From the NCBI GenBank assembly GCA_008933495.1, contig WBUW01000200.1, positions 1-6,084 on the forward strand: a stretch of DNA of 6,084 nt. The letters run 5' to 3'. The translations under genes and the position numbers were made by a program. The notes below the pieces were generated by a model that saw only the letters and a list, made by a program, of their open reading frames with translations, was not told the origin of the DNA and searched no databases. Source of the stretch: Pseudorhodoplanes sp. (lineage in GTDB: Bacteria > Pseudomonadota > Alphaproteobacteria > Rhizobiales > Xanthobacteraceae). The first letter of the stretch is position 1; each line of letters starts with the position of its first letter. Below, in pieces: positions 1-6,084 of this stretch.

Positions 1-1
1 G

Positions 2-79
2 CAGACCGGAAACCGCAATACCGCAAGGGTTCAAGGACCCGGGCGCTCGTTCAATGCCGGCCTGACCGTGGAGTTCTGA
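2..79 (+). CDS. C-terminal end of a probable TonB-dependent outer-membrane receptor (partial, 5' end outside window)
   Basis: Frame 2 is open from the left edge and ends with TGA at 77-79, giving 25 residues that finish GPGRSFNAGLTVEF. A terminal strand of the type GRxFxAGLxxxF with a final phenylalanine is typical of the last beta-strand of TonB-dependent receptors, where the C-terminal aromatic residue is recognised by the BAM assembly machinery. Such proteins import siderophores, cobalamin or other large nutrients across the outer membrane. Frame 1 is also open to a stop at 82-84 but reads as an arginine-rich, unpatterned peptide, so frame 2 is preferred. The substrate cannot be inferred from so little sequence. 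Another outer-membrane beta-barrel is the main alternative. Confidence 0.55.
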   Translation, partial: QTGNRNTARVQGPGRSFNAGLTVEF

Positions 80-193
80 GTTGATGCGGTCGTTGCGGCG
101 CGGGAGGCCGCCGCGACGGTCGTTCGACTGCCGATGGAATAGGGCGGCATGAAGGACCGTTTACGATCCTTTGCATCGTCGCTCGCCCTGGAG

Positions 194-219
194 CCCGGCC
201 CCTCGTCGGGCCGGGATTT
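194..219 (+). terminator. Candidate rho-independent terminator of the left-edge gene
   Basis: A perfect 8-bp GC stem, CCCGGCCC (194-201) with GGGCCGGG (208-215), encloses the 6-nt loop CTCGTC and is followed by ATTTCATT. The T-run is short (217-219), so termination may be inefficient. The Ts lie on the plus-strand side, so the orientation fits the gene ending at 79 rather than the minus-strand tRNA. The same hairpin could still slow or end transcripts leaving the tRNA, whose 3' end is at 245. The rest of 80-244 shows no convincing gene. Confidence 0.5.
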
Positions 220-244
220 CATTGACGGAAATGCCGGGAGCGGC

Positions 245-318
245 TGGCTGGGGAACTAGGATTCGAACCTAGATTAACGGAGTCAGAGTCCGCTGTTCTA
301 CCGTTGAACTATTCCCCA
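245..318 (-). tRNA. tRNA-Gln (anticodon CUG)
   Basis: Read on the minus strand, this folds into a complete 74-nt cloverleaf. The acceptor stem is TGGGGAA (312-318) with TTCCCCA (249-255). The D stem is GTTC/GAAC around the loop AACGGTA. The anticodon stem is GCGGA/TCCGT with one G-U pair at 27-43, and the T stem is CTAGG/CCTAG around TTCGAAT. The anticodon loop CTCTGAC places CTG at 284-286 (complement), which reads glutamine CAG. The variable loop is short (4 nt), the discriminator is G, and the 3' CCA is encoded (245-247). All stems pair apart from the G-U, so the gene looks functional. It converges with the left-edge gene and is co-oriented with the mltB unit upstream. Confidence 0.96.
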
Positions 319-338
319 CCGGGCGGGCCACGGGGCTC

Positions 339-367
339 TAGATATACGGAGCCGCCGGGCTTTTCAA
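339..367 (-). promoter_or_regulatory. Candidate sigma-70-type promoter for tRNA-Gln
   Basis: On the minus strand a TTGAAA -35-like element (362-367) is followed by an AT-rich TATATCTA patch (339-346). Read as TATCTA the spacer is 17 nt; read as TATATC it is 15 nt. The patch lies about 20 nt upstream of the mature tRNA 5' end at 318, a normal distance for a short tRNA leader. It stands out as an AT-rich island in very GC-rich DNA. The elements match the consensus only partially, so this is a candidate rather than a firm call. Confidence 0.4.
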
Positions 368-425
368 TTTCTCCGTTCGGGTGCGCCTTGGGCCAAAGCG
401 AGGGGCCCCCCGGCGGACGCCGGCT

Positions 426-1666
426 TTAGCGCGCGGCTCCAGCGTCCGCGGGCGGGTTGGCGGCAAGCCAGAGCAGGAGGTCGTCGGTCGGGTGCCCGTC
501 GGGGCGCAGGCCGGCTTTGGCCTGCAGCGCGCGGATCGCGTCACGCTGCACGAAATCGATCTGGCCGACGAAATTGTCCACCCGGAAGCCGCGCGCGGCG
601 AGATCGCGTTGCAGCCAGATGCGCTCGGCGCGCGACATCTGCTTGTCGTCTTTGGGCCACGCCGTCACGAACGGTTGGCCGCCGCGCAGCCGGTCGGCGA
701 GGTGCGCCACCGCCAGCGCATAGGCGTCCGAAATATTGTAGCGCTTGATCGCCTCGAAATTCGCGGTCACGAGGAAGGCCGGACCCGCGGCGCCGGCGGG
801 AAAGAGCAGATAGGCGTCGCCGTCTTCTTCCGGCAAGGCGCCGCCCCCGGCGCGGCGGACGCCGAGCGCCCTCCATTCGGCGAAGCGCGCACGGCTTTTC
901 GAAAAATCGAAATGACGCGGGACCGTCACTTCGAAGCCCCAGGGCAGTCCCGGCTGCCAGCCGTTGTCGCGGAAATAATTGGCGATTGAGCCGATCACGT
1001 CGGGCACATTGGTCCAGATGTCGCGCCTGCCGTCGCCGGAAAAATCCACCGCCCAGCGCATGAAGCTCGAGGGAATGAATTGCGGCTGGCCCATCGCGCC
1101 GGCCCAGGAGCCGGTCATCTTGTCGCGCGCGATGTGGCCTTGCTGGAGGATCGCGAGCGCCTGCAGCAATTGCTCGCGGCAGAAGGCTTCGCGGTAGCCG
1201 CTCGTCGCCAGCGTCACCAGCGAGCGGATGATGTCCTTGCCGCCGTAATGGCCGCCGTAACTCGTCTCCATGCCCCAGATTGCCACGAGCATCGCGCGGT
1301 CGACGCCGTACTGGCGCTCGGCGGCGGCGAGCGTATCGGCCCATTTGGCGAGCATCTGCCGGCCGCCGGCGAGGCGGGCGGGCGAAACCGCGCCGGCGAC
1401 ATAGGCCCCGACCGGACGGCCATATTCGGCCTGCTTCCTGGACGCGGCGATAATCGCGGCATCAGGCGTCACGCCGCGGAAAGCAAGATCGAAGGTGGCG
1501 CGGGTGATGCCGCGCCGCTCCGCCTGCGGCCATAGATTGCGCACGTAGGTGTCGAAATCGGTCGCCGTCACGTCCTGCTGGCGCGGATCGGCGAATGTGG
1601 GCGAAAGCGGTGCGAGCGCCGCAAGGGCCGCAACGGCCGCAAGTGCGATCACTGCCGCAAAGCGGG

Positions 1667-1670
<4 letters not shown>
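426..1670 (-). CDS. Secreted lytic murein transglycosylase, MltB family (SLT_2) with C-terminal peptidoglycan-binding domain
   Basis: The 414-aa product is an MltB-type lytic transglycosylase. This family cleaves the MurNAc-GlcNAc bond of peptidoglycan in the periplasm, forming 1,6-anhydromuramyl ends during wall remodelling and recycling. Residues 1-27 form a signal peptide (MTRF, then an Ala/Leu/Val core ending TFA) with likely cleavage before D28. There is no lipobox cysteine, so unlike E. coli MltB it should be soluble or wall-bound. The catalytic motif IWGMETSYG carries the presumed acid/base E135, and GAMGQPQFIPSSFM (191-204) is the family substrate-groove signature. DFSGDGRRDIW (209-219) resembles the EF-hand-like metal site of MltB. 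Residues about 345-404 form a PG_binding_1-like domain. The ATG at 1668-1670 overlaps the stop of the upstream molybdoenzyme gene (ATGA), indicating translational coupling. The family call is secure; an mltB paralogue name is not assigned. Confidence 0.94.
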
Positions 1671-4039
<2,369 letters not shown>

Positions 4040-4063
4040 CGGGCGTATCCGGCGCAAAGGTTT

Positions 4064-4092
4064 GAAATAGCGGCCGCGACCGGCCGGTACAA
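4064..4092 (-). promoter_or_regulatory. Candidate promoter for the molybdoenzyme-mltB unit
   Basis: On the minus strand TTGTAC (4087-4092) and TATTTC (4064-4069) are separated by 17 nt. Transcription would start near 4057 and leave a leader of about 18 nt before the ATG at 4039. The -10 element matches the consensus only partially. If transcription starts here, the upstream GTG at 4126 cannot be used, which supports the ATG start. No other promoter is visible before mltB, so both genes would share this transcript. Confidence 0.3.
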
Positions 4093-4120
4093 GGATCGCG
4101 CGCCGCCGCCAGGTCGGCGG

Positions 4121-4149
4121 TTGCACGAACTGTAGTCACTCTCTAGACT
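4121..4149 (+). promoter_or_regulatory. Candidate promoter for ppx-rlmE
   Basis: TTGCAC (4121-4126) and TAGACT (4144-4149) are separated by exactly 17 nt. Transcription would begin near 4156, leaving a leader of about 60 nt before the ppx ATG. The TTG core and the T-A-x-A-x-T pattern fit the loose sigma-70 promoters of alphaproteobacteria. The element lies in the least GC-rich part of the divergent intergenic region, about 30 bp from the opposing candidate promoter. Confidence 0.35.
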
Positions 4150-4206
4150 TCATTCCGATCTGTAGAAACAACGCCGGCCGCAGGGCGGGATTGCCTTCGG
4201 CGCGGC

Positions 4207-4210
4207 AGGA
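4207..4210 (+). promoter_or_regulatory. Ribosome binding site deciding the ppx start
   Basis: AGGA lies 8 nt upstream of the ATG at 4219. This is good spacing, and it supports an N-terminal extension ahead of the conserved phosphatase core rather than an internal start nearer residue 50. Confidence 0.6.
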
Positions 4211-4218
4211 CGAAAACA

Positions 4219-5349
4219 ATGGACGACGAGGCCCGGGCGACCGGCCTCGATCCCGCGCGTGAGCGTGCATTTCGCGAGCCTGGGGCTGCAATCCGGGCGG
4301 CGCGGGATCGCGGTGCGCCCTTGCATCCGCGCCTGGACAGCGGCGGACATGGGACGGACCTCTATGGCCCGACCTATGCCGCGCTCGATCTCGGCACCAA
4401 CAATTGCCGCCTCCTGGTTGCGCGTGCGACCCACGACGGCTTCCGGGTGATCGACGCCTTTTCGCGTATCATCCGGCTGGGCGAGGGCATCACCGCGTCC
4501 GGGCGGCTCGGCACGCCGGCGATCGAGCGCGCGGTCGAGGCGCTCAAAATCTGCCGCGACAAGATGCGCAACCGTGGCGTGACGCGGGCGCGTCTGATCG
4601 CGACCGAGGCCTGCCGGCGCGCCGAAAACGGCGGCGAATTCCTGACCCGCGTGCGCGACCAGGTCGGCCTCGACCTCGAAGTGGTGGATCGCGAGACCGA
4701 AGCGCGCCTGGCCGCGACCGGCTGCACGCCCTTGATCGATCCGCAGGCGGACGGCGCGATCCTGTTCGACATCGGCGGCGGCTCGTCCGAAATCGTGCGG
4801 CTCGGCAATTCCGAAGCCGCCCGGCACGGGCCGCCGGTGCCCGACCTGCGCGACTGGATTTCGCTGCCGGTCGGGGTCGTGACGCTGGCCGAACGGCATG
4901 GCGGGATCGTGGTCACGCACGGGGTCTTCGAGGCGATGATCGCCGAAGTGTCCAGCCATATCGCGCCGTTCGCCGCCGCCCAGCGCGGGCACGATCCCTT
5001 GCGCGTGCACCTCCTGGGCACCTCGGGGACGGTCACCACCATTGCCGGCGTGCATCTGGCGCTGCGGCGCTATGACCGCCGCCGGGTCGACGGCTCCTGG
5101 ATGGACGACGCCGAGGTGACGGGCGTGATGCAGCGCCTGCTTGCGATGAGCTACGACGAGCGCGCGGCCAATCCCTGCATCGGGTTCGAGCGCGCGGACC
5201 TCGTGCTGGCGGGTTGTGCGATCCTGGAAGCGATCCGGCGGACTTTTCCGTGCGCGCGCCTGCGCATCGCCGATCGCGGCCTGCGCGAAGGCATGCTGGT
5301 CCAGATGATGCGCGACGACCGCATCTGGGCGGAGGGCCGTCCGCAATGA
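4219..5349 (+). CDS. ppx: Ppx/GppA-family phosphatase (exopolyphosphatase or guanosine pentaphosphatase)
   Basis: The 376-aa product belongs to the ASKHA-fold Ppx/GppA family, which releases phosphate from polyphosphate chains or converts pppGpp to ppGpp in the cytoplasm. Visible motifs are the phosphate-1 loop YAALDLGTNNCRLL (53-66), RLGEGI (86-91), ATEACRRAENG (128-138), the catalytic-glutamate region VVDRETEARLA (155-165, probably E161), the phosphate-2 loop DIGGGSSEI (184-192), LGTSGTVTTIAG, and ADRGLREG near the end. It lacks the C-terminal HD-like region that brings E. coli Ppx and GppA to roughly 500 residues; short forms are usual in alphaproteobacteria. About 50 Arg/Ala/Gly-rich, probably disordered residues precede the core. 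The stop overlaps the rlmE start (ATGA). Ppx and GppA activities cannot be separated by sequence reading, so the symbol is provisional. Confidence 0.92.
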   Translation: MDDEARATGLDPARERAFREPGAAIRAARDRGAPLHPRLDSGGHGTDLYGPTYAALDLGTNNCRLLVARATHDGFRVIDAFSRIIRLGEGITASGRLGTPAIERAVEALKICRDKMRNRGVTRARLIATEACRRAENGGEFLTRVRDQVGLDLEVVDRETEARLAATGCTPLIDPQADGAILFDIGGGSSEIVRLGNSEAARHGPPVPDLRDWISLPVGVVTLAERHGGIVVTHGVFEAMIAEVSSHIAPFAAAQRGHDPLRVHLLGTSGTVTTIAGVHLALRRYDRRRVDGSWMDDAEVTGVMQRLLAMSYDERAANPCIGFERADLVLAGCAILEAIRRTFPCARLRIADRGLREGMLVQMMRDDRIWAEGRPQ

Positions 5350-6044
5350 CCGCCGCGCGCGGCGGCGGTCGCGGTCGCGACCTGAAGGTGCGCGTCAAGG
5401 CCGGCAAGAGCCGCACCTTGTCGTCGAAGCTGTGGCTCGACCGTCAGCTCAACGATCCCTACGTCGCGCGCGCCCGGCGGGAAGGGTATCGCTCGCGTGC
5501 CGCCTACAAGCTGATCGAAATCGACGACAAGTACCGTTTTCTCAAAGCCGGCTGCCGCGTCGCCGATCTCGGCGCCGCCCCGGGCGGCTGGAGCCAGGTT
5601 GCCGCGCAACGCGTCGGCGCGCGCGAGGGCAAAGGCCGGGTGGTGGCGATCGACCTGCTCGACATGGACGCCATTCCGGGGGTCGAATTCCTGATGCTTG
5701 ATTTTCTCGACCCGGACGCGCCCGGCCGGCTCAAGGCGCTGCTCGGCGGACCGGCCGATATTGTGATGTCCGACATGGCGGCCAACGCCACCGGCCACCG
5801 CAAGACCGATCACCTCAAGATCGTCGGGCTGGTCGAGGCCGCCGCCGCGTTCGCGGCCGACGTGCTGGCGCCGGGCGGGGCGTTTCTCGCGAAGGTCTTG
5901 CAAGGGGGGACCGAGGGCGACCTGCTCGCACGGCTGCGGCGCGATTTTGCGACCGTCCGCCACGTCAAGCCGCCGGCAAGCCGCGCCGGCTCGGCGGAAC
6001 TGTATGTGCTGGCGACCGGTTTCCGCGGGTGCCCGGAACGCTAA
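5346..6044 (+). CDS. rlmE: 23S rRNA (uridine-2552-2'-O)-methyltransferase RlmE (FtsJ/RrmJ)
   Basis: The 232-aa product is the SAM-dependent heat-shock methyltransferase that 2'-O-methylates U2552 in the A-loop of 23S rRNA, a late step of 50S subunit assembly. The SAM-binding motif is DLGAAPGGWSQVA (74-86). The K-D-K-E catalytic tetrad is complete: K55 (SRAAYKL), D143 (SDMAAN), K183 (AKVLQGG) and E218 (SAELYVLA). The first 30 or so residues are rich in Arg, Lys and Gly and extend about 17 residues beyond the E. coli enzyme, probably adding RNA contact. The frame stays open upstream to 5214 inside ppx, but the ATG at 5346 overlapping the ppx TGA is the natural start. It appears to be the second gene of a ppx-rlmE operon and translationally coupled to it. 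Confidence 0.96.
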   Translation: MTAARGGGRGRDLKVRVKAGKSRTLSSKLWLDRQLNDPYVARARREGYRSRAAYKLIEIDDKYRFLKAGCRVADLGAAPGGWSQVAAQRVGAREGKGRVVAIDLLDMDAIPGVEFLMLDFLDPDAPGRLKALLGGPADIVMSDMAANATGHRKTDHLKIVGLVEAAAAFAADVLAPGGAFLAKVLQGGTEGDLLARLRRDFATVRHVKPPASRAGSAELYVLATGFRGCPER

Positions 6045-6081
6045 AGCGGGATGGCTTTTCCTCGAATCGTCATCACGCTTT
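6043..6081. repeat. Imperfect inverted repeat, possible dispersed intergenic repeat and/or rlmE terminator (cut by window edge)
   Basis: AAAGCG-G-GATG (6043-6053) pairs with CATC-A-CGCTTT (6071-6081), giving 6 + 4 base pairs around one mismatch and a 17-nt loop containing CTCGAATCG. The left arm includes the last two bases of the rlmE stop codon. From memory, hairpins of the form AAAGCGxGATG...GAATCGTCATCxCGCTTT recur between genes in Bradyrhizobium-like genomes. The pairing is seen here; the repeat-family membership is recollection. It could also act as a terminator, although no good T-run follows before the window ends. Confidence 0.5.
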
Positions 6082-6084
6082 GGC

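Noticed and set aside
149..259. 36-codon plus-strand ORF starting MKDRLRSF
   Set aside because: It runs through the candidate terminator hairpin and into the antisense strand of the tRNA, has no clear ribosome-binding site and shows no conserved pattern.
245..318. tRNA-Gln as an attachment site for an integrated element
   Set aside because: There is no integrase gene, no repeated copy of the tRNA 3' end, and no change in gene character around it within the window.
410..423. CCGGC-GGAC-GCCGG hairpin just after the mltB stop as a terminator
   Set aside because: The stem is only 5 bp with a 4-nt loop and has no T-run on the minus strand. Such palindromes are frequent by chance at this GC content.
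4040..4126. N-terminal extension of the molybdoenzyme from the GTG at 4126
   Set aside because: The added 29 residues are Arg/Pro-rich, lie before the family's normal start and would cover the candidate promoter. The ATG at 4039 gives a typical family length.
4150..5346. 398-aa minus-strand open frame covering ppx
   Set aside because: It is a mirror frame of ppx, which has all Ppx/GppA motifs. The antisense peptide is rich in Arg, Ala, His, Gln and Asp with no recognisable fold.

Overview
The window is a very GC-rich stretch of bacterial chromosome with strong G/C preference at third codon positions and long antisense shadow frames. Gene content points to an alphaproteobacterium, most likely a Hyphomicrobiales (Rhizobiales) member near Bradyrhizobium, Rhodopseudomonas or Xanthobacteraceae. 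Three things suggest this: a short Ppx/GppA phosphatase fused translationally to RlmE, an RlmE with a basic N-terminal extension, and a right-edge inverted repeat that resembles intergenic repeats of that group. The taxonomic call is inference from family knowledge.

Left edge (1-425): the last 25 codons of a plus-strand gene, whose C-terminus looks like the final beta-strand of a TonB-dependent outer-membrane receptor, end at 79. A strong GC hairpin (194-215) followed by a short T-run lies downstream and is a likely terminator. A complete minus-strand tRNA-Gln(CUG) with encoded CCA occupies 245-318, with a candidate promoter at 339-367.

Centre (426-4039, minus strand): a two-gene unit. The first gene is a 790-aa molybdopterin-binding large subunit of the xanthine dehydrogenase/aldehyde oxidase/CO dehydrogenase family, with the form II AYRGAGR active-site motif. 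Its stop overlaps the start of the second gene (ATGA), a 414-aa secreted MltB-type lytic murein transglycosylase with a C-terminal peptidoglycan-binding domain. No FeS or FAD subunit gene is next to the molybdenum subunit, so it is an orphan here.

Right (4040-6084, plus strand): a 179-bp divergent intergenic region with candidate promoters in both directions, then ppx (376 aa) and rlmE (232 aa), again joined by an ATGA overlap. The rlmE stop codon lies in the left arm of an imperfect inverted repeat running to the window edge.

Most of the window is housekeeping or ordinary metabolic content: cell-wall remodelling, polyphosphate or (p)ppGpp turnover, rRNA methylation and a tRNA. I see no phage, CRISPR, toxin-antitoxin or defence genes and no convincing undescribed system. 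The most unusual points are the orphan molybdoenzyme subunit coupled to a periplasmic lytic transglycosylase and the edge repeat.
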